From: Pteria penguin
Taxonomy: Eukaryota > Mollusca > Bivalvia > Pterioida > Pteriidae
NCBI GenBank assembly: GCA_035048485.1
Contig: CM068585.1
Span: 21,130,001-21,194,000 of the forward strand
Reading direction: 5' to 3'
DNA length: 64,000 nucleotides
Each line of letters begins with the position of its first letter. Within the stretch, counting starts at the first letter, position 1. Below the pieces are notes generated by a model. That model was not told the DNA's origin. It did no database searches and saw only the letters and a list, made by a program, of their open reading frames with translations. This document shows positions 11,010-25,078 of the stretch, piece by piece. A program made the translations under genes and the position numbers.

Positions 11010-13250
11010 TCTTTGTAAATTACTGCTGAGCTTTCACACTACGACCACATCAATCCGACATACACCGGACACCACCAAGTTTTGCTATGTTTTGTTTTCC
11101 ATTATAAGTGTATGCTAAACTTGCCAACCTTGCGACCATACCATGCTTAAACATGCATGTTACACATCGGGGATAATAAATAAAATCATGATTCTTTTGC
11201 CGAATATCTACAACATAAGGGAATAACACTAACGTCATACTTAAGGTAAATAAAACCTTTGTAAATGAACATCATCACAAATTCCGTGCTGTTTTAATTA
11301 TTACTGATCCTGCCATCCGTATAGACGTGTTTATTGAATTTTGTGGGAGACCCTCGTAATAAATTTTCTGTTACGTAATGTTCTGTAACCTAGCTGGCAA
11401 CTCTAATATTGTGGTCGATAGGATAGATCCATGTTAAAATTGATGTTTGCACATTTGAAAGAAATATTAGAATTGGTTTATTGCTAATTTCGAACATCGA
11501 TAGTTTCTCAATAATCGCATTTGTCCAAAGAAACAAGCCGATTGATTCTTCATAAGGCACTCATGATTTTATTGTAGTGTTCGAAATTGAATATGTGGTT
11601 TTGAATGCAATATATCAGCATGGAGCTTACTTATGTAAATGCATCGGTAAACTTGTTCTGTTGAAAAGTAATTGAACATTACTGCAAAACACAAAATAGA
11701 GAACGATTCATGCATTGTATTTTTGCATGATTTTAGGACATTGTTATACGTTCTACATGCATAAATTATCTGTCTGATATTTTGTAAATATTGGGAAAAT
11801 GTAGATATGTTTTATTATCGCATCGTTTCGATGACTACATACATGCACGCAACCGCGCCTTATTTTTTTTTTATTGAAACTTATTTTATCGTTTTAGTTT
11901 TCCAGATATGTCTTTTGTTTGGTGACGTATTTTATCTACACCATCCATAGAAATCTGATTAATATATTGTTTTACATTTCACCTGATGCCAGTAAATGAC
12001 AATGAAACTTCGTAGTGATCCCCTTCAGTTTTCATGTCTATGATGCCATCATTTTATATAATTGAAAATATGTACATATATAATCTGTTGCATTTCCTGT
12101 GTTCATATGATATTTTCAGCATTATTGTCATCAGCTTGATAAACAGGGAGTCTGATCCCTTGGGTAAAGGTTAATGTACGGGGTCACATATTTTCTGCGC
12201 TTCTCATTATCTCTTATAGATAAAATGATCCCTTAATTGGGCATAGATGTGTATTAACTCCAATTAAACATTTGTTTCAAACCTAGGGTCTGTCCTTGGG
12301 ACAATGGCGAATAGGAAGAAAAGATAAACAAAATTTGTTAACGCTTCTATGTAACCATTGTCTAATGTGGGTACACGATGGGTTTTCGCATACACTTGCA
12401 CTTTAAGTTTCGATTGCAATTTGTCTCCTGCGGGAAGGACAACACGGCGAGAATCCTGTCTGCCATTTTAGATATAAGTTGTCTTACGGTTATACGTGAA
12501 AGTATATCGCTTACTGTTGGGCATTTTTATAACGGGCATGAAGACTTCTCTCTGGGTGCATGAGGACTTCTCTCTGGATGAGGGACAAAATGAGCATTTA
12601 CATAATGTTATCGGCATTATTCCCTCTATACTTATATTATGACCATGACCATGAAATGATTCTTTTAAATCAATATAGATACAGCAGCTGATCTAATAAT
12701 GGTAATGCGAGTTTAATTTGCAGTTTCTCATACAGGATGGACCCCGAGGACATTTGGCGGGCTTATAATGCAGTCGTCAGCGGTCTCCACCTTTTTGTAT
12801 CTGAGTACATACACTTACTGTAGCGGGATATCTTCTATTAATGGAGTAGTATGTAAGTATACACAGATGTATATAATTAGATTAATATATAGGTATATAT
12901 TATAAAAACACTGCAAACACATTCTGACCTACGACTAGTATGTATGAAAATAAGCATTGGATACAGTATTGACTATCTCCCGTAGACCAAATCATTTGGC
13001 TGCAAATTCATTTGGTTTGTTTTCGTTTGCTTGAGGAAACTGCATGATGTATTCAACCTAAATATTTTAAACTTTGATACTTATTACATGGAATATGTTC
13101 ATATAAATTCTATTACAGTATAAAATATATCATAAAAAACCCCGATAAAAACATAGATGTTTTGAGTATAAACATGGGTTACAAATCATTGACATTTTGG
13201 CTTCATGTTCAGCATCACTGAAGGGACATAAGTTTATTAATCATGCATAT
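11010..13250. other. AT-rich stretch with no recognisable gene
   Basis: No convincing exon, RNA gene or repeat structure. An ORF at 12378-12563 has no recognisable domain and is probably chance. Confidence 0.5.
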
Positions 13251-13254
13251 ATAT

Positions 13255-13612
13255 TAAGAGATTTATTATTACCACTGGATCGATGTTCTTGCTGTTGGAC
13301 TGATAGTTCCCGAGGGAAATTACAATCCAGTTTTCAGTGCTTTTATACTAAGCCCAAATATATTCTTTCAATTCACAATGACAAAAGTTTGTAAATTATT
13401 CTAAAATTAAGAAGTATCTTCCTTCTGCGCCACAATGTCTTTTAATTGATTCTTCGGCCTTTACGTTTAGGTCAATTTTAGTGATTTCTACATATGTCTA
13501 TGATTTGGATTTCCACCGACTTGACCTTTGACATTACTGAAGAGACAACCGTTTTCGAAATGTGCATATGGTGCTCTAAGTTTATACACGTATACATGCT
13601 ATAATATTTATT
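13255..13612 (+). repeat. Dispersed repeat R1, longer copy
   Basis: It starts with 'gttcccgagggaaattac' (compare 'cttcccgagggcatcata' at 52858) and continues through the R1 landmarks ('gaagtatctcccttctg', 'gacattactgaagagac', 'aatgtgcatatggtgc'). It is diverged and non-coding. Confidence 0.65.
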
Positions 13613-15365
13613 CTTCAGACTAATTACGACTATGTAGTGTAACTGCAGTTATGCAGTTAATACTAAATACAAGTGCAGAATTTAGTACATTGTTTAACCC
13701 ATTGACATACTGATGTGCATATTTATACAACAGAGAATGCTTAGATGTTCTTTGCTTTTATTCTATTTGATTTTCCAATTTTTTAAGGCTTTTCGATAGG
13801 ATCATTTATCGATCACTGAATCTATTTTATCCATTATCTTTACATTACACCTTCTAACACCTCTGGGTTTTCTATCAACTGTGATTGAAACGTACATTCT
13901 CTGTTAATTAATTCTTTCTGAGCAGGTCGTGGTATTCATTAATACAAATGTATTACAATAATTATATATAAGTACCTAATAATCAATCCAAATTTCAAAA
14001 TAAACAATAGTATGAATGGTTCCTCATCAAGACCAATGCGAGCCCCAATTTGAAAATTGACATGGCGAGGCCAGGTGTCCAGTTGATTGAGAGATTTATG
14101 CTTGCATTCAAACTCTTTGCAAAAACCTATCAAATCCAGTTGAAATTTGTCAAATCCAGTATTGTGAAAAAGGTATATATGATCATGTCTAAAACTGTCG
14201 ATTGACAGTTTTGAAAGCGACCTCGAACTGCATAAGATCCCTGTGTCGGCCTATTTTTCGTAGTGAAAATTTCATACCTTCCGACTAAATCAATATGTCG
14301 TAAAATTAGAACTTGCATTACCCTAGATATAAACCTTAAGTTTTAGAATATCTGAAACTTTGACAGAATAGAGTAACTGTGCTTCTTGGCTATTTTCGAC
14401 TCTTAAATAAAGTTGATAATACTACTAGCTAGATTCTTTCTGTATCTATGGTTGTCTAATACAGACCTATATACAGATCAAAATCTTCACTCTTCGATTT
14501 TTCAAACAGAAGACATCCCATATGATACAGCTCATCATGGACAATATATTCTAACTTTTAAAACATTCTAACTAGATTTTACAAATGGTGAATAGATTAT
14601 AAATTGATAATTTTTCTTCAGAATGTTTAGCTTTGCGATGGAAACTTTAAAATGAGGGTGTGATGCAATTCTCAAATGGTTGAAAATGCACAGTTTTTGA
14701 TATAATGACAAATTCGAGATGTCGAGTGTCGGTTTTTCACATGTTCAAATCTAGATAGGAAATCATAATCCCTAGACCATCCAACAATATCTTTTGACTA
14801 GTTTTTAATCCATTGACCTTAAATGTCTATTAGGAAATGACCATTTGATTCAGATGGGAGGGGGCTGATAATTTTTGGAATTAATATTCTGATCCCGAAA
14901 ATGTTCGATATAAACCATCTAGCTTTGATTGAACCGGAAATCCATATTAGGGCTGCTAGCATACACATATACCAGATAATGGAAATACAAAGCTGAATGT
15001 TATATAGAAAACATGTTGATTTTTATCTGCCTATAGTATACTGTATTGTAGTTTAATGGTATGACTCGAATTCCTGCGAAATTTACAGCATTGGACGAAT
15101 CGCGCGCCATTCAACAAAAATGTTCAACAAAAATTAATAGATTTGTTGCAGATTTAAAAAGATGTATTTGCATGTCCATTTTGATCTGATTTCTGACCGA
15201 TTTGTTAACGTTAAAATGAGTGGCCAAAATTGGTCTCAATTGAATACGCCTCGTCTCTCACCAGAGCAGATATGCCACTTCGATGTTCAAATTAAATCAT
15301 GCGCATTTCAAAAATTTATAGTGGCCATATTTTTGACATTGACATTGTTTCAGTCCTGTTAAAAG

Positions 15366-15600
15366 AGAAAACAGAAGACATCTGACAAAACTGTATGACA
15401 CAAATCACCAGGGACCTGAACATAAAAAATGAAAATAGCATAATATACACGGAACGAAATTACAAAACTATTCGATTGTGCTGCGGTTACGATACCGACT
15501 TAGGACGGTCAATTGAAGTAACAAACGTCACTCAATTGGTGTGGTTAACAGGTTTACGGGCGCCCACGTTCCCACTCACCGTTAAGTGTCATTAAATTAG
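15366..15600 (-). repeat. Solo Naiad 3' tail
   Basis: It matches the minus-strand tail of the Naiad at 4741-5000, seen as 'gataccgacttaggacggt' and 'gtttacgggcgcccacg' on the plus strand. It extends to 'agacatctgacaaaactg', a segment shared with 51400-51430. No coding part is attached, so it is a heavily truncated insertion. Confidence 0.75.
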
Positions 15601-15720
15601 TGTAACAAGATATTTGTCAAATGATTTTCACCCATTTATTCAAAAGTAAAAATGTAAAATAAAGACAAACATACCTGTAAAATGAAAACAAAAGTACAAC
15701 GAACGTGTATCTACATGTAA

Positions 15721-16055
15721 CCAATCTGATTAAAACCATATCTTTATTCCGCTTCTCTATTTGTCCCATTGCGGACAAAGATCTGGCGAAACACCGTAAG
15801 GAGTCATGTTCTGGTGAACTTAACATCCGCAGCTTGAGTGACCCACAATGTAGGTTTTGAACAGTGTTTGTTACATATTGCGTCACTATCACGTGCCTAG
15901 CCGAGTCATTGATTGGCTATGGAAAATAACGGTTTCAGTGACTGAAACGTCATCAGAGTTCACCAGAACATGACCTTTTATGGGGTTTGGCCAGATCTTT
16001 ATCTGCAAAGGGACAAATAGAGAAGCGGAATAAAGATATGGTTTTAATCAGATTG
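15721..16055. repeat. Fold-back (inverted repeat) element
   Basis: The arms are about 100 bp. The left arm (15721-15819) and right arm (15957-16055) are reverse complements with few differences; for example 'gaagcggaataaagatatgg' at 16023 is the complement of 15735-15754. The loop of about 137 bp has no ORF. This is the structure of a MITE or fold-back transposon that could extrude as a hairpin. Confidence 0.88.
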
Positions 16056-16078
16056 TTCGTGTAACATACGTGATGACA

Positions 16079-16125
16079 AAAGTAAAAAGAGGCCCATGTG
16101 GGCCCACATCGGTCCCCTGAGGCAT
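16079..16125 (-). repeat. MITE terminus
   Basis: 'gaggcccatgtgggcc' matches the complement of the terminus 'ggcccatttgggcctc' at 37283-37300. It is a short remnant. Confidence 0.5.
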
Positions 16126-16129
16126 ACAA

Positions 16130-19100
16130 AAATTACATAATGATATGGAACAATGCTTGTAGTGTAGTTTCTTAGAAACTTTTAAAACATCTAAAATTGT
16201 AGAGGACCATCATTACTTCATACCTACCTTTTTCTCTCAAAATCAGTCATCTTTCTATACTGATAAATGGAAATCATAATAAGGTTAGAATACCAGAGAG
16301 ATTATTTGCATTACAATAGAAACTAATGGTACAAAGACATATGCGATTAAACTGGTGTTTTTCATGTTATTTGTTAAGTTTACTCTATATAGGCATGTGT
16401 TTTGTTGGTGGAATATATTGACCATGCATTTCTAACAAGTATTTACTGACGACAAAAAATGTCAAAAGAATAAATAATCTGTTCCAAGATATTAAGGAAA
16501 TACATGTTCCATCATTCAAAGATCTGCAAATGAATAATCCGACCCGACCAAATTTGCTAGACCCCCCCACCTCAGAATCAAATCGTCGTCCCCCTTACCT
16601 TCAATGCCAATTTTGATCATGCCGTGATATAAGATTTAATTGCAGTTCTTTTTGTATTATGATTTTTCTATGTCAGATACTGTTAAGTAGATTAAGATGA
16701 TGGCAGTTCTTTCCAGAACAGCAAAAACTTATTATCTGTTGTTCTAAATTTTAATATTGGGCTTGTAGGCGGCATCATTTCAACTTCTCGCAAGACAGTT
16801 ATAATTACTTGCCCCTGAAATTTGATCTCACTTCTTATTTAATGTGTCTTTAAATGTCCGTTGTGAGTCAGCATTCATTGTGAGTCTTTCTAACCAAGGA
16901 GCAAATACTTTCTTCTCTTGATCAACTGGTCTCGACTTTGCTTTTCAGGAATCTATGAATGGCAACTATAGTTTGTTGTTGTATGTATCATATCCACAAT
17001 TTACCGCCATATTTCATTTATTTGTCCATTGACTTACTATTACGTGCTAGTTAGTGTACTTGATTATCAGCATCACAAACCTCGTTACTTTACATTTCCG
17101 GATTTTGATACGTACAGTATCTAATTACTTTTATTCACATATATATACGGAACTGCTTATTTCTTTTCAATTATTAATTCATGAAACAAAAGTTCATATA
17201 AAAGTCTTCATAGAAAACTCAATCTTGTCAGGAATAACTCTAGAATATGTTCTTTCCATCTATTTCTTAATCAACAGGTTTTTTAACTAATGATGATGAA
17301 CTTTACAGAGATAGTGTCAAACGTCATTTTTAAAAGTGCAAGACACAACGTTTATTAAAGAAATTTATCTATGCTATCTAAAGCTTTTTGATAATATAAA
17401 TGTATATTGAAATGTACAATCGAGTTCTCATAACTATACCAATCGGCGTATTAATACAATAAAATTAATATGAGAATTAATTAAATTCATTGGTTGAAAC
17501 GATTATACAGAAAATGTCCCATTCAATATATAATTAGAAAATATCATATTCCTAACTTTAAGAATATGCCCATGGAATTTGTCCATTTATGATTATATGT
17601 GTATAAAATATATAATGGTGCATTAAATAGTTTTAGTGGTAGAATCAATTTGGGAATACTACTCTAGATCAGGCTACAACTATACATATCGTTAAAACAG
17701 GATATAAAACCAATTTCATACTTATGCTGATCAAATGCAACATAAAATAGAACTAAGGCGAATATGAAATGCAAAGACGTGGGAAAATGTTAATGTCGGA
17801 CTGGGAAATTATAAAGAAGCATACAAATAGTGAATTATATCCTAATCCACATTCTTAGTACGAATAGTGTGTCAATAGCAGTCATACAACTGTCCTAAAC
17901 ACAGCACTTGTCGAAATGCGCATATGGTGCACAAAATTAAAAGGTATATATGTTCTATATTTCTGTAACGTCGTAAATTCAGTAGTTTTCAAAATTATCA
18001 GATTCGCCTAAACGTCAAATCAGTACAGTGGTGTAGAGAGTTTGGGGCTACCTACGTTATTACTTTCACTTTGTACAATATTATAAACTGATATGTATCA
18101 AAATCAATTTATTACCTTTTCAGAATGATGCTATGAAATGAATTGTGGTATAGTATACTTTACAACTAGAAAGAAATGTAATATCCGTCGAATTTACAGA
18201 TATATTTTTAATTCATCCGTTTGGTATGCATGCTGTATAAGAATCTTTTTCAATCTTTCATCGTCAACGTAAATTTACGCGTATATTTTTCTCAAAAGAT
18301 GAATGAAATGAGCAATACAGCTTCCCATCTATTTACCTTTATGAACAAAGTTTAGTTTTCCATATCTAATTTTTCATAGTAAGCAACATATTTACTAACA
18401 AAAACTCCCCAATATAATTGTTAAATATTAATCTAAGACACGAAAACACCGGTAAAATATCGATGTTATAGAGGCTCTTTTCTTCTTTTTTGTTTTTGTT
18501 TTTGTTCACTTCGCACCAAAATGATTTCATTTATATAAATATGGTGATATAGTAATTATAACTGCATAATGCATGAACTCATGTTTTACCTTAAGAACCG
18601 ACAAACACACGTTCGAAGCAACGAAGGATGTAACGTACCAACTAAAACCATAACACTGGATCCAATTCACACTTATCCGAAGGATTTATAAGGAGGCAGA
18701 ACATGTTGACCATGACAGGATGATGACAAAAGTATTAAAATGTCATATACGACAGACAATGATAGACAACATGTACAAATGTCTTGAATAAACATTTTGA
18801 CTGTTTTATAACGATATCACAAACACAACGATGCTAAAAGTATAATGGAAGTAAAACATGTCAAACAAAAAGACTGATTGTTTCCAAAATAAAGTTTACT
18901 TTGAAGTTTATATATTTATAAAAATTCTCTGATACTGTCACTGGAAACATTCGATACAGTATAATGAATATCGCACTCTTTCCAGGTTTACATTGAGCTG
19001 GTTGATATGCATATCTGACGCTATCTAACAACCTTAAAGAACCATCTATAGTTCACTGCCAAATTACATCAACTTGTTAAGGCATTAAGAGATATTAATG

Positions 19101-19440
19101 TCATATTATTTTAATATCACTCATGGATATATTAACATGCGATACAATCAAATTAGAGAGTCAGGACAGTTTGCATTCTATCACCGCAGATATCAATCTC
19201 ATCGGAAGATGATGGACAGTCTCTTTCAAATTCAGGATATCCTTCTTACATGTAGATGAACGTTTAGATCCTGTGTAAACTACGTAGATGGACATTCTCC
19301 CCGTTAAGCGTGTTATGACATCGAAACAGCAGAGAGCTGATTAATATTACATTAAATATTATTAATTTCTGAGTCTGAGGTTTTACACCCAAGCTAAATG
19401 ATAATATCATATTGTATATCACAACAAAAGTTTATAAAAA
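16130..19440. other. AT-rich stretch, no gene seen
   Basis: It holds a short R1 tail copy at 17905-17965 ('tgtcgaaatgcgcatatgg') and otherwise no recognisable feature. Confidence 0.5.
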
Positions 19441-19449
19441 TGTATAACT

Positions 19450-19795
19450 CAGGGTAGTGTGAGGCATTTCAAAGTAAAAAACGAAGAAATACCGAAGGGT
19501 AAACCATATCTGATAGTCCATGGAATAAAGGGGACAATATCGTGTTTAGGGTCATATTCAGACAAATGCGAACCCCAATAAAATCGAGGTGAGACCAGGT
19601 GCCCGGGAGGAGTAAGCGTCCCCTGGTTGCACGCAACACCCGTCGCAATCGTCCTGCAAAATCCTTTAAAATTGAGGAGGTAAATACATAAATATACATG
19701 CATGAACATACGAAGGAGACAGGTACACGAAGTCAAATTTCCCATTCAAGGCAAGAAATGCTGCCTGCCTGAAATTCCGGTGTCGAAAACGCAGT
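19450..19795 (-). repeat. Solo 3' tail of RT family 2
   Basis: On the minus strand it carries 'gacgggtgttgcgtgcaacc', 'cacctggtctcacctcgat' and 'ggttcgcatttgtctgaata', all shared with the tails at 3430-3590 and 58280-58430. No RT coding sequence is attached. Confidence 0.8.
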
Positions 19796-20214
19796 AGGGG
19801 AACCTTTACTTTCGTTTAGTAACGTGGTAAAAAATTGGTTCAAGATCGAACAAAAAAGTGCCCTCTCCCACGGGTCTGTAATTTAATCCTTTTTGAATTT
19901 ATGAATTTATCCTGGATGCAGGCCAACTCAGAATACTTGTGAATACTACTCTCTGTTAAATAAAGATACCGAACAAATGTGAATCTGATGTAATAAAGGA
20001 CTCGTTTGTCACTATTGTGTTCTTAAAACGATGCAAAGCTAATTATGTGAGATACTCCTTTCTCTATTAGTCGATTACTTTGATACACCATTCGCCTTTA
20101 AATACTTGAAAGCGTAAAATGTGTAAAAGTAAGTGAGTATTACGCTTCTTAGATCAAGAGAATGATGATCCCTCAAATATCGTTTGACGAGGACTCTATT
20201 CCAAATCGCCAATA

Positions 20215-20385
20215 TGCTTATTGTTCACTTTTCGGTCATTTTGGCTTTAACATTGCTCTTCAAATATCAATATATTTTGAGAATTCCAACCATTCGGCCA
20301 CGAGCATCACTGAAGAGACATAACTTGTCGAAATGCGCATATGGTGCACAAAATTAAAAGGTATATATGTTCTATATTTATTATT
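20215..20385 (+). repeat. Dispersed repeat R1
   Basis: Clear match to the copy at 120-245, extended by 'gtcgaaatgcgcatatggtg' and 'ggtatatatgttctatattt'. Confidence 0.75.
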
Positions 20386-20799
20386 CCTACAATGGTCAAT
20401 AACTATAAAGTTATGTCTACCACGTGAAGACCGTGTACGTTTGATTGGCGCTATACAAATATTCTGACTTTATTTCGCAGAACAGACTTCAAGGAAAAAC
20501 ATATCTTTACAAAAGATGAGGTAATATTATAGCAGATACTGGACAAAAGTAAAAGAGAAGAAAAACATCAACTATTTTTGATGACTAGAAAATGCTGATC
20601 TTTTTCTCTTTTTATTTTTAATCCTTCAAATATGGTTTAACATTTTGTACCATGTACGTATAGACTAAAATATGTAACGGGGACATCTTCAATTCTTAAT
20701 TTATTTATCATTGTTGTGATACAATTCATCGTGATTTGAACCTGCAAGCTGTTAGAAACGTTCGAAAAAATAAATTGCTTTCTGCATGACTGAGTGTGT

Positions 20800-21085
20800 A
20801 ATGATTGATTGATTGATTGATTTTTGTTTAACGTTACACCACGAATATTTCACGTATATGGTGACGGCATCTGCCTGATGCGGGGCATACAAATTTTGAC
20901 CTTTGCAACGGACCCACCCGAAGCAGTGAGGGATCTTTAACGTGCCATGCATACCACGACACGGGGCCTCGGTTTTTACTGTCTCATCCGAAAGACATGA
21001 CACCGGCATGACCAGAGCGGGAATCGAACCCCGGCCTCCCGATCAGGAGTCCAGCGCGATACCACTAGGCCACGCCGGCTTAAGA
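20800..21085 (-). mobile_element. tRNA-derived SINE
   Basis: Read on the minus strand, a tRNA-like head (box A region 'gtggcctagtggtatcgc', box B 'ggttcgattcc') is followed by 'catgtctttcggatgagac' and a body ending in 'gtggtgtaacgttaaac' and a (CAAT)n tail. A closely related copy in the same orientation is at 30712-30955. RNA polymerase III internal promoter boxes are visible. I treat it as a SINE, not a tRNA gene, because of the body and tail. Confidence 0.85.
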
Positions 21086-21239
21086 GTGTGTAATGTATAC
21101 ACTAATCAAAGACCTGAGAGTGAGGTCATAGGGTCAAGATATATTTTGATCAATATCTGGAGTTTGGCATATGAGACTTTTTTAAAAGAAGAAGCAATTA
21201 CAAGTCTAATGTGATATGAAACATCTGTCTAGGTTATAT

Positions 21240-21520
21240 AAGAAAAGTCGCCAATAACATGCAATTAATGAAAAACTAAGCGCAAAAATACATCACAAAA
21301 AATCCATTGTAATGAAGGTATCGTTTCGATCTAGGAAGGTCAATTGAAAAGACAGTTGTCACTTAATTGGTGTATTTAACCAGGTTATGGGCTTATATTC
21401 CCACTCTCTCAAACATCGACATTCAAAGAACACTCATCTAGAATTTATGAATAAATATCAACATAGAGAACAAATTTCACAGACTTCTTCGATAGAGACG
21501 TCATAAAAATATAAACACGA
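21240..21520 (-). repeat. Solo Naiad 3' tail, diverged
   Basis: Diverged match to the 4900-5060 tail ('ggtcaattgaaaagacagtt', 'tcacttaattggtgtattta', 'ggtcataaaaatataaacac' near the end of the block). A further piece, 'gacgtctgagcaagctgtat', is at 21795-21820. Confidence 0.6.
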
Positions 21521-22437
21521 ATAATTTATGAAAATTGTGTATATAACAAAATTATTAAGCGATATTAATATGCACCAACCGTGCACTTCCTGTTAACAGA
21601 AAAACCAGAAAATATAAGTTGTGAGGAGTTTGCAATACGTTTTAACTATAGGGCTTTTTTATTTTGATGATTTGAAACTTTACTAGCTCGTCCATACTAA
21701 AAGCGAATTAGAGCAAACGAGTACGTGTACCTGTATTTATATTAAAAATAAATGTGAAAATTTAATTTTTATTCTTATGTTGCTTAAGAAAAGAGACGTC
21801 TGAGCAAGCTGTATGAGAAAAATCGTAACGGGCATGCAGAGGTTATACAAAAATAAGAAGGACCATTTCACTGTGAAAATGTAAAATGGTTAAGAAACAC
21901 GTATAATGACATATGAAAATTAGGGTTGAGACTAACTGTCCCAAAGGAGAGAGCTGGTATACCTGCTTAGCAGACCAACACATGATAACACACTCACACA
22001 CAAAACATATTCTGAAGTGCACACAGAAATGCGAATTCAACCTATATAGACAGCTATATAAAAGGAACCGTACTACAAATATCGCAATCCGTGTATATAA
22101 TAAATGTATAGTATGGAATATATCAATGTACATATTATGTTTGGTTTCTATAATTGTTTATTCATCATTTTAACACTTACATCTTATATCTGTTCTGATA
22201 TGATAATATTTTGAGCATACGATTTCTCTACTACTATGGGTGTGTCACCACATAACACCTTATTTATATAACTTTTTATTATGTCGATATGTTCTACACC
22301 TGACTTCTATAATAATATGATTTGTGTCAATATGTAAACACCTAATTCATTTTAGTGTTTTTATTATGTTGATATATTTAGCACTTGATTGCTTTACCAA
22401 TTACAAAATACTGATAACTAAGATTTCTTTAATGTTA

Positions 22438-22700
22438 AGATGGTGTGACTCAGTGGATGACGTACTCGGCTACTGACTAAAAGATCCCGGGTTCGAATCT
22501 CGCTATGGGTATATCGGTGTCCTGTCTTTCGGATGAGACAATTGAACTGCCACGGTAGGCGTGGCACGTCAAAGATCCCTTTCTGCTTTGGGTGGATCCG
22601 TAGCAAAGGCATAAGTTTCTATATGATGTTTCAGGCAGATGTAACTTATATGTGAAATACCGGTAATCGTGGAGTGACGTAAAACAATAATCGGCCATTG
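22438..22700 (+). mobile_element. tRNA-derived SINE
   Basis: Box A-like 'tgactcagtggatgacg' and box B 'gggttcgaatc' are followed by 'cctgtctttcggatgagac', 'cacgtcaaagatcccttt' and the 3' end 'gtggagtgacgtaaaac'. Same structural class as the minus-strand copies at 20.8 and 30.7 kb. Confidence 0.82.
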
Positions 22701-24329
22701 TTGCATACGCCTTCCTGTTTCCCATGTCCTGTATCAACCTTGTTTGCAATTTATATATTCGCACATCGTTTCTTTATGCAAAAGCTAAATCCCTGCTGCT
22801 ACATTTCAATGAGCAAACTAGAAGGTCAGTTTCATTCCAGTAACCAATAAAATTCACCGCTATAAACAATGTTGAATATCGTTGTAAGATGAAAATTTGA
22901 TATTCGTAATATTAAAGAAATCATAGTTGTTTCTTTACAAAGGAGGGCCAGCATTGATTGGGTGACTATTACATTATCAATTGCATTGCGCATTGTGGTT
23001 AACAATTACTTATTTTGTATCACCACAATGGGAATAGCATGGTTTACTGCATTATAAGATGAATAGATATGGGGAAAATCTACTGCCTCCATCCATTTAT
23101 CGCGATAGCTCATGAAATCTTTATCAGCTGCCTCGTGCATCATGTTTTTGACTGGTAGTGGAGTAGATGAAATGTCTCTGACGTGGTATCATATATCTCA
23201 ACCATTTCACGTCATTAATCATATATTTCCGGGGCAATAAGGAGAAACTTCAGGACTTGTATAAAAGTATTGAAAACTATGTACAACATAAATTTCATTT
23301 GCTCTTTCTATTGAAAACCTTAATAGGACATCGGATAACTAAGCATACTATTGAAACTAACATTCCTTATATAGAAACATTTATTCAGAACCGATAACAA
23401 GTACGCATTTTATTCTAGTATACCACTGATGATTGAAGCATGTTGCAGAATGATATAAAACATGATAATGACTTTGGCAATTTTGTTATATATGGTACCT
23501 AAAGACACCACTTGTATATGATTCTTCATTTGTTTTGCAGAATTATCAGTGCGCGATTTGGATATCACAGATGACACAACTTGCATAATTCTCATATTTG
23601 CAGAAAAAAAAAATTTCTTTTCAATATGGGTAAAAACAATAGAGCCTTTGTTTAGGAAACATCCACTTCTACGTTAGAGTTCTTATAATTCAATTCAATA
23701 ATTCGATTCATTAGAATTTAGTTCAAAGTATAAAATCGAAAGAGTACTACTGGATGTCGAATATTCAAATTCCAGATAAACACTACGAATTCAGCAGAGG
23801 TGGTTATAGTGAGAATAATTGTCAATCCCCAGTAAGAGATAACTGGGTATCTGGAAGGAGTGGGCGTCTCCTGCTAGAACGCTACCATTGCAAATATTCC
23901 GTAGACACCTTTCGTGTTCGGTGGCAGTCATATTGGTAATTTGTCGGATCTGTAAAAGGGCGTCACTGTGTGCGATTGTGCTCAGAGGATATCATTTAGT
24001 ATCCTGGAAAGGGGGGATTCATACTGTCCAGACATATCCATGTATCAACAACAGTTTGACGATTTCATCCCATTTTGCATCTCTTATTTGTAATGTTTCT
24101 GCAAGTCGCCTTGCCTTTTAAACAAAACTCCTAAGAGGATCATGCTCTGATACAGCATATAAGTTGATGAGGAGATGTTGCAACTCTGCTCGTGAAATCG
24201 AAGTTAAAATCGTCGCGCTTGTCATGAAAGAAGGTGTGTTACTTAATTTTTTCAGTCAATTAATATTTTTGTTCTTGTCTTTATGATTTTTATCATTATT
24301 GCAATCGTACTTGTTAACATTCATGTTTA

Positions 24330-24500
24330 TATACATTGCTGAATTGTGTGTGTTTCATCTGTATGTGAGGGTATTCACGGTGGGTGTGGCTAGCCAAACA
24401 GGAGACGCTCACTCCTCCAGGGCACCTGGTCTCACCTCTGAATTTCAGGGGTCCGTGAATGCCAACTGTGGTACATTGTTGTTAGTGCCATAGTCATGTG
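24330..24500 (+). repeat. Solo 3' tail related to RT family 2
   Basis: 'ggctagccaaacaggagacg', 'cactcctccagggcacctgg' and 'tctcacctctg' correspond to the tail block of family 2. No coding part is attached. Confidence 0.65.
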
Positions 24501-25078
24501 ACACCAGTTACTTTCGTATTTTACTTGTATATTAACACATGATTTATTTCCGTCTTGTGTAAATTGTTTATCATATAACCTTTAGATTTATTACCAGAGT
24601 GAAATTAAGAGATCTGACTCAGTCACATGACAAAACCCATGCCAGCAATTAGATTGCGATGACGTCAAAGGTAGTACATGTAATGTTCGATCCTCCGTTG
24701 AGGCATATCAAGGTCGCCGTATGTGATCTACCGAAAGACAATTGTTTTCTCTAGCTATAGGTTCTTTTGTCTCTTCCACACTGCAAAAACAGAAAAAATG
24801 ACATACAATACTTGTAAACATATTTTTGCATTCAGTTCAATTAGTTTAATAATTTGATTTAAGATTCTTATTGAACATTTTACACCGTAACTTAGAATGT
24901 TCTTTGGCTCCAGTTTACTACACATACATGTATATATTGGTAAATTTAGATGCGATTCTTATATAAAATCCTCATTCTTGTTTCGACAAAACATTAAAAT
25001 GATATACAAATGATCCCAAATAAACAAAATGCAAGTTGCAAAAAAAATAGTTATTAAGAACAGCATAAATTGTAGGAA

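Noticed and set aside
15395..15595. ORF of 66 codons with a similar ORF at 51432-51662 (shared DTDLGRSIEVTNVTQLVWL).
   Set aside because: Both are antisense readings of the Naiad 3' tail; the similarity is due to the repeat and not to protein conservation.
20990..21080. tRNA-like sequence with A and B boxes on the minus strand.
   Set aside because: It continues into a SINE body that recurs at 30.7 kb and 22.4 kb; not an independent tRNA gene.
23790..23940. Block 'gaaggagtgggcgtctcctg' resembling the apical part of the family 2 tail on the minus strand.
   Set aside because: The similarity covers only about 25 bp around a small palindrome and the flanks do not match.
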